Positions 10,741 to 23,343 of a stretch of DNA of 41,894 nucleotides are shown here, in pieces. Below the pieces are notes generated by a model. The model saw only the letters and a list, made by a program, of their open reading frames with translations. It searched no databases and was not told the DNA's origin. Numbering within the stretch: position 1 is the stretch's first letter; each line of letters opens with the position of its first letter. Source of the stretch: Condylostoma magnum (taxonomy: Eukaryota; Ciliophora; Heterotrichea; Heterotrichida; Condylostomatidae); assembly GCA_920105805.1 (NCBI GenBank), contig CAKKTI010000163.1, forward strand, positions 1 to 41,894, given 5' to 3'. The translations under genes were made by a program, and so were the position numbers.

Positions 10741-13011
10741 CTAATCTAATATTACTTGCTCATACGAAATCTCTTCATCATCAGTCAGCAAGCTATGTCT
10801 TTATATCAATTAATCTGCATCTGAACAATCTAAATCATACATAAAGGAGTCAACATTATCCTTTTTTAAATATCTTTGAATTCTTTCAACAGTGCCTGTG
10901 AATTGAAATAAGAAAATAATCCCAATCAAAAACAAAATTGCTCTGAATTGCAAAGTATAAAAGAACTAAACCTAGCAATAAATTTTAACAGGATCTAAAT
11001 GATTACTTACTCCTTTAACACATCCATCCCCAGGAATCTTTCTATACCCCGTTAAAATCTCATAGAATTCAACTCCAGTATCACAGCTTTAATAAAAATC
11101 AACATTTTCTTATTAAACACAGACTCCTCCCTCATCCTTATAAAATCCATAGTCACATTCATAATCTTCGATACTACAATGACAAAGTTCTTCATAGTGT
11201 GGGGGAAGAACCTCATTATAGCACTCAGCTTCTCTTTTCCGCCTGGCATATCGATGATGTCTGCCTAATAAGCATTTGTTATTAATACGCGTATCATGCG
11301 GGGACCAGAATTCATAGTCACTTTCCTTTAAATCAGGGCTTTACGGTAATTTACAGACTGGTTCATGAAGGTTACTAAAGTCTAAAGAAACAACTACTCC
11401 TTAATCACCTATTGTTCCATATATCAAGAAGAATTAGCTTTATTAGTTCGGATCAGTAATAATATTATTTATTTACATTTGTTAGTCTTGAAATTGGTAT
11501 GATTATCATGATAATCCTTCATTTCAAGAGTATAACACCTTATTAGTTGACTTTTAATCTTAGCATAGAACTAGCAAAGCTCCGTAATTTCCTATTTCAA
11601 ATACAAAGGAGCCCCTTTACAAATGAATCCATGTCAATCCTCCATCTCGAGACATAAAGATGTTCATTTCACTATTTTTATTGCTTAAATAAGTGCCTAC
11701 ATTCCCTACTCCTATTATTATTCCTGGAGAATTTTAATGAGAGTAAAAAGGGTTATATACTTAGCTTGTATATGAATTAAGGTGTAAATAGCAATCCTCT
11801 TAACAATTATAATCTTATCCAGTATTATCATATTAAGGGGAATTTAGATATTACCATGTTCCACCTTTATTAAACGTTATTTTTGACTACACTTTTCTAT
11901 TTACTTTACTTAAGTCCTTTTGTTGGAAAGCTGAAGAATTAAGAGAGTCCTCAATTACATTTGCTATGTATATTCCAGAAAGTCCTGAAGCTTTATCAAA
12001 GTCACAGAACCCATTAGTACTTCTAATATTATGGAATAAGGAAAGGGAAAATCTTTAACCTGTTTAATCAGAGGAATATAGATTACCAAATCTCGCATTT
12101 GGACCATAATGATTCACATTTATAAAAATGGACTCTTCACTTGTATCTAAAACAGTATAACTATGATTTTATAACTTTTATACAGGAATTTACACCTTTC
12201 TGAAATTCTCAAAATCATTTGCATAAGATGTTAATAATTAAACTGTATTTCCACCTTCCTCAGCCTATGCAACTAGTATATAATTATTAGCTTATATAAA
12301 TTTATTGCCACCTTATACTAAAATAGTGAAATTTTCAAAAAAGTCATCAGTTTTTAGCATATCAATAGCATTTGACCAACTGTTGTTATAAACATAATCC
12401 TTACCCTAGGATACTTTGGTTGCATAAACTCTGGTATCAGGAATCACCTTTTATAAAGACTTATGAAGTCCATTCTAAGCCCAATCGAATTAAATTACTC
12501 AGTCAGCAATTGATTATCAATTATCTCCAAAATCAAAGGTAACATACAGTACTTTATTAGTAGCACATTCTTCTACTTGTAAATCATCACATTTGCTTCA
12601 GGCAGCTCCTAGGAATCAATTTTCCCGTATTGGATGAAATTTAAACTCATCTAATCGTGTATTAATATTAAACGCTCAAATTGAATCACCACAGTCATGA
12701 GTTATCCAGTTTATCCCTTTGCTTCCTAGAAATACGAATAGTTAAGGATTTATACTACTCAGCTGCATAGATTCAATAATTCCAATGTTTTTATCTTAAG
12801 TTTTCAATCTTCCAACACTTTAAATAACTTCATTCAATTAAATAAATGTGTTACCAGAATCCTTAGATTTATATAGACTTCCTTTCTGAGATAATACTAG
12901 AATGACGTTATTTTAAGTTCCGCAATATTCAATTTAGATTGTCGGGCTATCTAGGTAAAAAACACTAGAGTTTATTTGTTGACTTAAAGCAATGCTAATA
13001 AAAAAGTACAT
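10741..13011 (-). CDS. Sortilin-type sorting receptor (VPS10 domain)
   Basis: A 756-residue type I membrane protein. After a short N-terminal hydrophobic segment, the VPS10 ten-bladed propeller fills most of the protein, with BNR/Asp-box turns such as SRDGGLTW and SWNEGLSW. The 10CC cysteine-rich module starts near residue 553 and contains the sortilin signature CLLGRHHRYARRKREAEC, then several more Cys. One transmembrane helix (about 689-702, AILFLIGIIFLFQF) is followed by a cytosolic tail of about 50 residues. The tail holds SLL near acidic residues and SYEQVIL, a YxxPhi-type signal, as expected for adaptor binding. VPS10 receptors carry soluble hydrolases from the Golgi to endolysosomes. 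Both Trp in the second Asp-box are TGA. Two stops in tandem, TAG then TAA, end the frame (10738-10743). Confidence 0.95.
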
Positions 13012-13085
13012 TTTTATTACTAAATTATCTGAAATATGTTGTATTAAAATAAACTCTACAATTAATATACTAAAATTCCATAAAA

Positions 13086-14564
13086 ATGATTTCCAAGTTT
13101 GATAAAATAAAAGAGATACTGGAAATACCTAAAGATCAGCGATAAAGATATTAATTGCTCTGACTTATTAAACTTACTAAAAATCTGTAATTCTTCTAAA
13201 AATTAGCAAGTGAAACTGGATCAGACGAATTACACAGATAATGTTGTAAAGTACTTACAATTGAACACTTTAAGGCAAATGAAAACATAATGTAATATGG
13301 GGATGTCGGTACTACCTTTTATATAATACTCAAGGGAAGGGTAGATATTTATGTTCCTCCAATTCAAAAGAAGATTATTTAAGTTAATTAACAAAGCAAT
13401 ACAAAGTCATAACCATAAGAAAATAGTGAGAAAAATAGAATTTTAAATATACTAAAAACTTCTTTTGGGATGACCTTATAGCATATATTTGTAAGTAAAA
13501 TTAATGAAATACTTAATAAATAATAACTAGCTGGATAACTTGGACCTGGAGATAGTTTTGGAGAGTTGTCTTTAATCAGTAATTAACCAAGAGCTGCTAC
13601 TATTGTATCAAAATACGAAACAACAGTTGCTACTATACAAAAAGAAGACTTTAATGATATTTTAGGAAGCTTTGCAGAAAAATAGCTTAAAATAAAGTTA
13701 AGATTACTATAAGAATAACAAATATTTGCTAATTGGTCAAAAGATTAATTGTCTAAGCTTTCTTATTATTTTGAATGAGAAACGTTTTATAGGAATTAAG
13801 TTGTATATAGATAAGATGATCCTACAAATAAGATTTATATTGTATATTAAGGAGAATTCAAATTTTAAAAGCGCATTGAATTCAGCCATAAGAAGCATTA
13901 AGTAAAAAGCTGTATAAAAAGTAGCCTGTTTTATGAGCCTAAAAGATTTATTCCAATAGAAACAGTAATTAAATCTAATAACGAAATGTTTGGACATAAG
14001 GAAATGGTGTTGAATTAACGATTGAGAACTGAGTCATGCATATGTTATAGTTCTTATGCCAAAGTTTTATCAATACAAAAAGATGAATTTAGGAAAAAAA
14101 TAAACAGTGAAAGTGTGATGAGACAATTGGCTTGTAAATAATAATACGAAAGCTAAAGAGATGAAAACAGAATTGAGAATTAATCCTGATTTCAGAGAAT
14201 CAAATATAATAAATCCCCAGTAATTCCCTAATAATCTAGACAAAATAAGTAAAGATAAATCTAACATTATAATCAGGGAAGACTATTTTACATTAATCCA
14301 AAGACAAAGTATAAAAGTAGATCTGTTGATAGGTCTGATCTTTTATTTGAAAATAGGAAAATAACAACAGATGATTTAATTGCATAATCATATTCTTCTA
14401 GAATTAGAAAGTTTTAAGGAGACACAGAAGAAATTAAAGTAATTAAAAGGAAATACCAACATAAAAGGGTTCCTCCTCCAAATTTCTACTTAAAACTACG
14501 CACAGTCTCTCAAAATGCTTCTACGAAGGTTTCAAGAAACTCATCGATTATTTTACCAGATTAA
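13086..14564 (+). CDS. Protein with two cyclic-nucleotide-binding domains
   Basis: The 492-residue product has two CNB folds and no kinase or channel domain. The first (about residues 50-190) has GDVGTTFYIILKGRVDIYVP and, after an insert of some 50 residues, the phosphate-binding cassette GDSFGELSLISNQPRAATIV. Gly, Glu and Arg of the cassette are all present, so this site should bind cAMP or cGMP. The second (about 210-330; QDDPTNKIYIVYQGEFKFQK) has a degraded cassette. The C-terminal 150 residues are basic and disordered. Stand-alone CNB proteins of this type are common in ciliates; their roles are mostly unknown. Its start is 74 bases from the divergent sortilin start, and its TAA stop (14562-14564) is only 15 bases from the DDX47 stop. 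Confidence 0.88.
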
Positions 14565-14579
14565 CTAAGCTTTAAGATT

Positions 14580-15806
14580 TTAATTAACTTTTCTTTTCTT
14601 TCTGGGCTTTTCCTCTTCTCTGTCCTTGATTTCATTGATAACAGCCCTTTAAGCCTGTGCTACTTCTTGTTACCTGCTCAATGCTGCAGTGCTATCAACC
14701 TATAATTCTTGCATTTTTTCCCTAATTAAAGATTCTATTTTTTAAAACAGCTGAATATCATACTAAGTAACAATAGAAATAGATTGCCCGGCTTTTCCAG
14801 CCCTAGCTGTTCTACCTACTCTATGTATATAGTTTTTAGAATGTGTTGGTATATCATAATTTATAACCAGATCTACTTAAGGAATATCTAACCCACGACT
14901 AGCAACATCAGTAGCAATCAAAATGTTTCTTCCTCTATTCTTAAATTTCTCTAAATAAGCTAAACGCTTTCTTTAAGTTAATTTCCCAAATAAAGAAATA
15001 CTTCTGAATTTAAAATGCTAGGTTAATTTAGTAAGCTTTGTTGCAGATATTGAAGTATCAGTGAATATTATAATAGAATTTCCTTGATACATTTATAGTA
15101 TCTAAATCAAGTAGCAATCTTTGTTCTAAGCAGGAGTAAATATGTAATATTATGTAAGACTTTATACAGTGTCATATTTTTAACTTGCTTCTATTTTGAC
15201 AGCATCTTGTTTAAGACAGGCTGTTTTTAATTTCTCTATTTTATTAGTCATTGTAGCTGAAAACAAAAAGGTGATTCTTTCCTGTGGCAGTTTTTCTAGT
15301 ATTATATTAATGCGCTTTTTCAAGTCAAGTGTTAGAAGTCTATCAGCTTCATCCATTACAAAGTACTTCAGATTATCTAAGGCTAAATGTTTACTTTATT
15401 TTAAAATATCTAATACTCTTCCCACTGTTCCTATTATTATATGAGGATTCTTAGTTAATGCGTACTTTTACTAGTTTTTATCTAATCCACCTACTAACGC
15501 AACTGATTTTACACCTAAAGGTTTTCCAAGATTTTGAAATTATTCGTATATTTGCAGGGCAAGCTCTCTTGTAGGCGATAAAACTAAAGCAAAGTAGGCC
15601 TGTTTCTACTCAATACAATCTTAAAGGATTGGAATAGCAAATGCCGCAGTTTTTCCTGATCCTGTTTAAGCTATTCCAATTATGTCTCTTCCTTATAACG
15701 CGTATGGAATTGATTGTTGTTAAATAGGAGTAGGGGTAGAATAGCCTAATTTCTAGCATTAGTAACTAAGCTCTGAGCATACACCTAAATTCTAGAAACT
15801 TTCCAT
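14580..15806 (-). CDS. DDX47: DEAD-box RNA helicase DDX47/Rrp3
   Basis: A complete 408-residue helicase with motifs in order: Q motif ([13 protein letters not shown]), motif I AQTGSGKT (near 47), [17 protein letters not shown] (near 152), FSATM (near 182), [19 protein letters not shown] and [15 protein letters not shown] (near 327). The run [20 protein letters not shown] is characteristic of the DDX47/Rrp3 subfamily, which works in the nucleolus on 18S pre-rRNA processing. The basic tail KPRKKRKVN fits a nuclear localisation signal. Gln in motif I is TAA (15666-15668), so that codon must be sense here. Length is close to animal DDX47 (about 455). TAA at 14580-14582 ends the gene, tail to tail with the CNB gene. 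Confidence 0.96.
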
Positions 15807-16530
15807 GCTCAGAATATTTAATTAAACTAAAGAATAAGATATTTAATGGCGTGAATACTTATTTATAACTAAGAGAAGGAATATATTGTTAAAGTGCTCA
15901 TTCAGGTTATACTTTATTTATTAAGAAACTAATATATCATTATAATTCTTTATTATTAGAGTTAATAATAATTTTAAGAGTAATTTGTTATAAAGGAACT
16001 ACAAACTATATTAGAATTATGTAATTGCTGTATTTTAGGGAATGATCCTACTACAAAATATATAAAGAACATATAAGTTTAACTTTTTATATAATCTTGA
16101 AAAACTATTAATTAAAACTTGATTAGTTATATTATACTATTTTTTACTGAATGGTTTTATATGATATAGCCAATGTTTACAAAGTAGATTATATCTAATC
16201 AAGAGTTGGTTATGAAATTTAATAAATTTGGTGCAATTCTAATAGGCGAATAAAAAAATTATTGAGCTTTATTTTAATTCTCCAACATTCAAACTAATGT
16301 GCTGGTGCACTTACTGCTTTAGTTAATTAAAATATTTAGAGCTTTGTTTTTATAGTTGAACATTAAGATAAACTAACATATTGTATATAAACTACAGTCT
16401 TTATAACATTAAATAATAAAAGATGCTATTGAGTTCCCATATACTACAAATAACAATAGTATTAGGCAATTATTAATATACAAAGATTTATGATAAATAT
16501 GTAAATTATATAATTATAATCTATAAGGCA
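15807..16530. other. Gene-free AT-rich gap
   Basis: These 724 bases lie between the DDX47 start and the MYB stop, both on the minus strand. Base composition is far more AT-rich than in the genes. A forward frame can be read from about 15845, but its product is only Ile/Leu/Asn/Gln, as expected from AT-rich DNA with no stop codons, so I do not call it. Nothing else is evident. Confidence 0.55.
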
Positions 16531-16992
16531 TCAATTCCTTTTATTAAAAGTTTCTTCCCAATTTGTAGTTTCATCATTATCAACTGCTTTCTCAGGCTAT
16601 AAGGATTATATTTTTTTAAATAAACCTTGGTTATTTTAGAAAATCATTTTAAGTTCATTCAAATATCACTGATTCAAACGATTAACTTCTTCCTGGTATT
16701 CTAACTAAGTCTAAAGCTAGCCCATTTGATTATTTTTGTTCGTTTTTTGCTTACTTTATGACAATAGCTTACCCTTCTACCGCTTTTTCTTAAGGAAATA
16801 CTTCTAAGCATGAGATCGAACTTATTTAGAAGATCTAGATCTAATATAATTTGAAATCACTTTCCAATTACGCTTATATAGTAATAATCCTTGCAAAAAC
16901 TTCTCATGCTCCTCCTCCGTCCATTTACCTTGCTGATACTCATCAACTTGTGAGGCTGTCAGGGACATATTGATAATAATTTTATGAGCCAT
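16531..16992 (-). CDS. SHAQKYF-class MYB-like (SANT) DNA-binding protein
   Basis: This is a 153-residue protein with a single MYB/SANT repeat (about residues 17-65): GKWTEEEHEKFLQGLLLY, then a Trp and VRSHAQKYFLKKK. The SHAQKYF ending of helix 3 defines a one-repeat class best known from plants, algae and many protists, where members act as transcription factors. The Gln of SHAQKYF is TAG (16804-16806). The C-terminal part has a short coiled coil (about 85-125) and an acidic end. Start may instead be the Met at residue 9 (16968), since MSLTASQVDEYQQGKW also makes a good N-terminus. The stop is TGA at 16531-16533. Confidence 0.9.
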
Positions 16993-17765
16993 GAATTCTT
17001 AACCTTAAAAGGTATATAAAAGCTTTATTATATTTAATAACTGTGAATTTCCAATCTTTTTATAATGAGAAACGGGTTATAGTATAAAAGGTTATTTGTT
17101 TTATTGTACTTACTAAATCTTGCTAAACTAATTACGTATTTATTACTCTTTTGCTGTTTTTTTCAATTTTTTGTAAGTTGAGGGTAATTTAGGCTGGAGT
17201 AATAAACTTTTGTAGCTAGAGTTAATAGTAATTAAATGGCAAGTTTAGAGGTTTGGATAACTCATACGATAGATAATAACCATTATGAGTATAAAAATAA
17301 ATGTCAAAAATAATCAGTGACAAATTATTTATTATACTATGGAAGGAAACTAGCTTTTAATGGTTAATACTGTTTTTATAAGTAAGCTGAGCTGAATACT
17401 TCAAAAATAAGAATGTATAAAGCTTAAATTTAATAACATTGGATATATTATTACAATATTTAATTTGTACTGGAATCTATTATGACTGATAGTTAATGCA
17501 GTTCTATCTCTCCTTAAAAATTATTATAGATTAATTAGTTCACATGAATAAATAGAAAATCAATTCCCTAAAAACTTAGCAAATTATTGATTATTTTTGT
17601 ATCAAAAAGTCTATTTATATATAAATTACACTCAAAAAGGTATCAAATTGTTCAAGTATAATCCAAAATAATCCTTTTCTAATGAAACTATCACAAAACT
17701 TAGATATTTAGAAGCTTCTTGTCAATTAAATAAAATTTCACTAAAGTCTATAGCATTTTTAAATT
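16993..17765. other. Gene-free AT-rich gap between divergent genes
   Basis: About 770 bases separate the MYB and CAF-1 start codons and must contain both promoters. I see no known motif, tRNA or repeat. A forward frame starting at ATG 17482 stays open in this code but is in a different frame from the CAF-1 gene and reads as low-complexity AT-driven sequence. Confidence 0.55.
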
Positions 17766-19379
17766 ATGTCACATTAAGATTACACTAAATGAACATACTA
17801 AAATTGGAAGACAAATCTAGAATACTTTAATAATCAACTTTCTAAGCTATTACAATATAAGATTCCATTTGTTACTAATAATCACTTAAAATTACTATAG
17901 CACTAAGCATTGCAAAAATTAACCAAAGGACTTTTTAAAGAAAAAACAATAATCAACTTCTGCATGTTTTCTTTAGATTGCTATACTGGAACATTATCTT
18001 AATTTTGCAATTAGATGACACAGAAACTTGCTAAATTTAACAAAAATAATATCCAGTATGACTTAGGTACTATGTTAAAAGAGATATGCATTAGAAAACA
18101 ATATGGGGCAAGCTAAGATTAGTCTGATACTTGAGATAATTAAGATAGATTTGGATTATACTTTTTCGAAATAATTGGCTTTTCATAGCCTCGTAGAGTA
18201 AAGTCAGAAAGAAAAATAATTGGAAATATGATTAAATATTTATCTTCACTTATACAAAAGATAATGAAAGCAAGCAGTGCATATGAAATATAGGAAACAT
18301 ATTGTTTATACAATTATTATAATATGAAATACAATGATATGATTTAAAAGGAAAAATTATATAAAAGGTAAAGATAAGAAGAAATGTAATTAAAAGACCT
18401 AAAACGTGCAAAATTGTAGGAAATTAAATTAAAAAGAAAATAAAGGATAATATAAATACAAATCACTAAGAATCAGGAGTACTAAAATATGATATAAGAA
18501 CAGAAATAAATGTATTCTGAAGATAAGCTTTCTAAAAAGATGAGATAGCATACATATAAAATTCAGCTTAGAAATATTAATTTAAGCAGAAGTATTTAAC
18601 CAAAGTTGTAGGTAACCAATAAGAAATAAATAGTCATGTAATCTAATCTTGAAAGATACAAATAAATGCTCTTATAATCCTTTAAGTAAAATTATACATT
18701 AAATTACCCAAAACAAAGGTAAAAATATATTTGAATTCATGATAGCTAAATTAAACCTTATTTTTAGGGATTTTAAAAGCTATAATTAATATGCTTTAAA
18801 TCCCCTTTAAGTAAAATTAAAGATATAGATTATTAGATTGATAGTTAAGAAGAATTTGAAGGAATAGAAACTTGTAGTATGAATGAAAAATCAGATCAAG
18901 AAGACGACTACTAATATGATGGATGATTAGTACAGGATGGGTATTTATCAAAGAGTGAAGCAGAAACTGATTATGAGCCTATTCCGTACATAGAGAATTA
19001 ACAACTAAATTTATATAAAGAATCTTTTATATTATAAAATCAAGACTAAGCTTTAAGGGATTTATAAGCATTCAGGATTAAAGGGAAAATTCCAATCATA
19101 TTAAAATAGAATAAAACTAGTGAGTGTAAATAGCCATGGTGCAATAGCTTAAAGTAATCAATTATAAATTTATCATAGAATCAACCAAGCAAAGGAACAA
19201 TGTGTAATTAGATTAAAGAATAATTTCCTTAATTAACAAAAAAACGAATTCTACAAGTAATTAATAAAACATTGATTAAGGAAAAGCGAGAAGGTGATAA
19301 GAGATAATTATATTATTTAAGAGACACAACAAATATATAAACGAAAAATAGAAAATGTCCAAGTGACCAAGATACATAG
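17766..19379 (+). CDS. CHAF1A: Chromatin assembly factor 1, large subunit (CAF-1 p150/Cac1-like)
   Basis: The 537-residue product matches the CAF-1 large subunit in its core. A Lys/Glu/Arg-rich helix (about 190-250, the KER region) is followed by the ED region: IKDIDYQIDSQEEFEG (near 352), an acidic stretch, then YDGWLVQDGYLSKSEAE (near 390). This is the counterpart of the family's DYEVDSDEEW, acidic block and GYLS-x-x-E signature. The C-terminus has a winged-helix-like segment (TKKRILQVINKTLIKEK). CAF-1 deposits new H3-H4 onto replicating DNA with PCNA. The first 180 residues are not recognisable, and no clear PIP box was seen. Start is MSHQDYTKWTYQNW at 17766, where clear coding composition begins. 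The stop is uncertain: TAA 19338, TAG 19377 (chosen) or TAA 19419. Confidence 0.83.
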
Positions 19380-19414
19380 TCATTAAAGTTGAATATTTCT
19401 TATTTTTGCATAAA

Positions 19415-20746
19415 TCAATAATCGATTATCTTAGTTTTAACAATTCTCTTAGACAGCAGATTCTTTGTAAGCTTGTCTTTATATTATCTCATTATCTCCT
19501 TAGATCAGTTCTATTTATTCTTTGACATTTATATTAAATAAACCGGGTTTTATCCCAAAGCAGATAGTAAAGCATTCCTTTTTGTTTTAATACCACTTAT
19601 TTCCTCTTCTAACTATTTTTATATAAGTTAAATTTCCAGCTCATTTTAATTATAATTTGCTAAGTCATGCAAATCTCTGCGACTGAAAATCTATTGCATA
19701 GTAGTTTTATTGATAACTAATAATTTGCACTGTGTAGCACAAAATGCTCTACTTTCTCTATCTAAATCTTTTAAAACTTCCTTTTCCCCAAATATATCAT
19801 ACTTTTAGCACTATTTAATTTCTTTTAAGTAGCAATGCTCTGTTTTCATTACTTTCAAATGTCTACGTGTAATTGGTCATTTGTGATTTTATGATACTCC
19901 GATTAGAGCTTGTAAATTAACCTTCCCTTTCATTAATATGTATATGCTTAATGCAGGTTAATTTTACTCATAAATGATGCATCCTTTATTAAAATTTACA
20001 ATAAACATTTCATAAGCTAATCTTTCAATTTTATTGTTACTTCAATGCTTAAAAAATGTTATATTCTTTAACACTCTAGAAAACTGTTTTAAATTAGACA
20101 GTCTTTATCTTTATAGTATTTTTATATAATTTTTCCTCGGAATTTTTAATACAGTTAAATCTGACTTTGCAATAGCATCAGCATTTGCTGCTTTATTGTT
20201 TAAAATATGCACTTCCCCGACAATATTATTCGATCCAAGCTGTGCAGTTGGCTTTTTCTATCGATCTAAGTAAATTGATACTTGTCCTTTTAGTATATAA
20301 TAGGCATAATCTGAATATTAATTTTACCTTATAAGGAAGTCTCCATAAGAATAATAAGCTGGCTCAATTTTTAAGTAAATTTTTCTTAATAGATAACTGG
20401 GTAAGTTTTAAAAGACTTATATCTTTTTTAACCAGTCTAATAAATAATTTTCTTCAATCTTATTACGTAGCATAACTGGTTTTTTGAATAATTGATCTAT
20501 TGGAATCTCTTCTATTGCTTTGTACTCATTTAATACATTTTGAAAGTCTTATCGCACTAATAGTCACTAGGGTCAAATCTAATCATGTTTGTTTTTTAAC
20601 TCTGAATCAAATGTGTGGAACTAGGACCTGCTACTGATTTTATTTGAGTCAACAGAGTTTTATTTTATATGCCGTATTGGCCTCCTCTTAAGAGTAGATA
20701 AAGAGTTGTACCGTCTATGAGAGCTTTTATTTGATAATCTTTGCAT
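19415..20746 (-). CDS. Second protein with two cyclic-nucleotide-binding domains
   Basis: Roughly 443 residues. After a basic head (MQRLSNKSSHRRYNSL), CNB-A covers about 115-220 (SDYAYYILKGQVSIYLD, then NNIVGEVHILNNKAANADA). Its cassette lacks the usual Arg, so nucleotide binding is doubtful. CNB-B (about 225-390) has SIYILMKGKVNLQ and FGEKEVLKDLDRESRAF, with Gly, Glu and Arg present. The C-terminus is a short coiled coil. Architecture resembles the gene at 13086-14564, with the intact-looking site in the other domain; the two may be distant paralogues. TGA at 19415-19417 is chosen as the stop because the codons before it look coding. An in-frame TAG about 28 codons upstream is the alternative. 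Its start lies only 3 bases from the divergent IQ-motif gene. Confidence 0.85.
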
Positions 20747-20749
20747 AAA

Positions 20750-23329
20750 ATGTCAAGTATTTAGACTCTTATATTAGATGATGAGGCTTATCAGAATTAT
20801 TTACGAAAGATTGAAAATGCTAAATCTGATTACATGCAATAAGACTAAGAATATTCAGATGATTTAATAGATCTTGAATAGGCTGATTAAATTATTCAAA
20901 AGGAGCAAAGACATAAGTTTTCTAAATAACTAAGTAAACTAGGACTATTAGCTGTTGACTAAGGAAACTAAATGAAAATTGATTTAAAAGAAAAGAAATT
21001 CTTCAGACCACTAAAGAAGGCTGAATCAATTGTTTCTAGGTAGTGGAAATAAAATACTAGTTTGCAAAAGAAAAGCTTGAAAAGCCTAACTGGGAGAAAT
21101 AAGAAACTAAGAACTAAATAAAGGAACAGAAATAGAAAGACGGAATAAAATAGCATTAAATCTAATAAAAGTTAAACAATTCAACAAAAACCTTAAATTA
21201 CAAAGCGGAGACATATGCAATCCTAAGATGAGAATATAGGACTTATACTTTAAAACATATTTTCTAAATATAATTGGGATATTGATAAGTATGAATAGGT
21301 AGAAGAATAAAACTACCATTAAATTCTTGAAAAGCTTAAAAAACTTATGAGAGAAAATCCGACTGATTTTTATAGAGTTTTCAGTGATATCAATCAATTT
21401 AAACAATAAACCTAAGATTAAATAGAGAAAAGCTTTAATGATTGAAATGAGGACTAGGAAGAAGCTTTTAGGGCCATGATGAGAAAAGCAAATTCATTTA
21501 ATTCAATGGCAAAAACAATCAGATTTATGAAAATACCTCAAAAGCCTTAAAGGGTCATAAAACAAGCTAATAAAAAGCTTAATGAGTTTGATGTAAGATA
21601 ATAACTACAGCAAAAGACAGGACTTATGAATCAGCCTTTGCATATACTGCAAAGAATATCTTAATAAATTGATAAAAGAAAAGACTTTCAAGATGGACTA
21701 TAAGGTCATTAAATAATTGAAAAACTTAACTAATGCCCTGATTTAAAGTACCAAGCAGTTGTTAATTTAGCAGATGCTATAATCACTTAAAGCTCCTAAT
21801 AAATGCTATAACTAAATAAAGTACGTAATGGATATCTTTCTGCTAAAATTTCTAGATAAAGAGAGGAAGCTCTAGTACAGTCTTAACTTTACCAGTAAGC
21901 TGAAAGCAGAAGAATAGAGTTAAGATAAAAGTAACAGAAAACTCTAAGAGAAGTAATTCTAATCAGGGCTCGTCTTAGACAGATATATGGAACTAATATA
22001 TACAAGGTTCGCAGGAGAGTCTTAAAAAATACAATGTACGGGATTACTTCTCCTTAGTTTAAATGATCAATGATTCAACTAGGTTTCCTGCCTCCAGATT
22101 TAAAACAATGCAAAATCAATAAATTAGACATTAACTCTTCTAATAAATTTGGAGTAATAAGTCAATCATTAGATATCACAAGTGCTAGTGCGTCTAATTT
22201 TTCAATGCTTAATTTTAGAATAAGGAACTAAAAGAGCGAATAAGACCAAAAGCATGCTCTAGCTGCAAAGATTCAAGCGATAGTAAAAGGAGTAATGGTA
22301 AGAGTTAGACTTAATAAACTAAAACGATGTGCTATTAAATTCTAGTCAGCTTTTAGAACTTACAAAGCAAAAAAAGCAATGTTGAAAATACTAATAATAG
22401 AGCATTAACTTACTGGAAGCAAAAGGATGGAATCAATACTGAAAAGAAACTCATAGTCTACAATATTTTAAAAGGCCTTTTAAGAAGTACACTAGGATAA
22501 ATCCATTTAAAAGATGATAAAAGAAAATAAAGGGAAATCATAGGCAACTAATTCTGAATTGGTTACAGAAGAAGCAGAGGCTCCTAAACCAGTTGTTTAA
22601 TAGAAAATAAGAGAGATTAAGTTCATAGTGCTTTCATAAGATCCTACTAAAAACGTTAGATTAATACCAAAAAAGCTTAAATTTGCAGCTGAACGCATAA
22701 ATTACCTGCGAGTAGAAATATACAGACAAAAGATTGAGCTATGGAAAGGATTCATTATGGGAAACTTAAACTTACCTTTGTTTGATGAAGATATCATATA
22801 GCTTTTAAACCCATATTCATACATAAATTAACAGCCAAAACCGTAAAAAGTTAAGTATAATATAAATTATAATCTACAGCATATTTCTCCAGTGTATAAT
22901 GAGGATGGATGATTGGCAGATATTGAAGGGTGGTAATTGGAGTTTATTGACCATGATAACATTTTAATAGAACTAAAACGTAAACTAGACAAAGTCAAGA
23001 GAATTAAAAAGGAAATATTTGAACCATTTGGTAGAATATTAAAAGTAGGAAATATAGGAGAAGAAATGATCATAACTTCTAATCTTTTATTATTCCCTAG
23101 CACAAGAGTATAGATCTTTTTCTATCCTAGTCCTGATATTGATTTTAATCAAATCACTTAAGATTTATGTGCAAAAAAGGCCAAAAACAATGAAGAATTT
23201 ATCAAGAATCTTCCTTTTTATCAATAAGAAGAGTTAGTTATGTACTTAAAGCAGCATTATTTAGAAACTATGCTGTCCCAGGAAAAGAAACACGAGTCAT
23301 CCGACAGTGAAGCAAGTGACAATTTTTAA
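20750..23329 (+). CDS. IQ-motif protein (large, otherwise unassigned)
   Basis: This 859-residue hydrophilic protein begins MSSIQTLILDDEAYQNYLRK. It has basic Lys/Arg/Gln-rich stretches (about 95-150), helical regions (185-260, 380-430) and two IQ-like repeats near residues 504-545: AAKIQAIVKGVMVRVRL and AIKFQSAFRTYKAKKAM. IQ motifs bind calmodulin or EF-hand light chains without needing Ca2+, so the protein probably docks calmodulin or centrin, both abundant in ciliate cortex and cilia. No motor or GAP domain is present. A conserved-looking C-terminal region (about 650-840) includes FEPFGRILKVGN and LLLFPSTRVQIFFYPSPDID. Acidic-Ser residues end it. Tandem TAA TAA (23327-23332) stops the frame, which is unbroken over 2.6 kb. 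The gene ends 14 bases from the LITAF-like stop. Confidence 0.85.
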
Positions 23330-23343
23330 TAATCTACTATTAA

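Noticed and set aside
15845-16530. Possible 230-codon plus-strand gene
   Set aside because: Low-complexity Ile/Leu/Asn/Gln content, low GC and no motif.
17482-17765. Open frame from ATG 17482 before the CAF-1 gene
   Set aside because: It is out of frame with CAF-1 and contains only AT-driven residues; open frames are meaningless where all stops can be sense.
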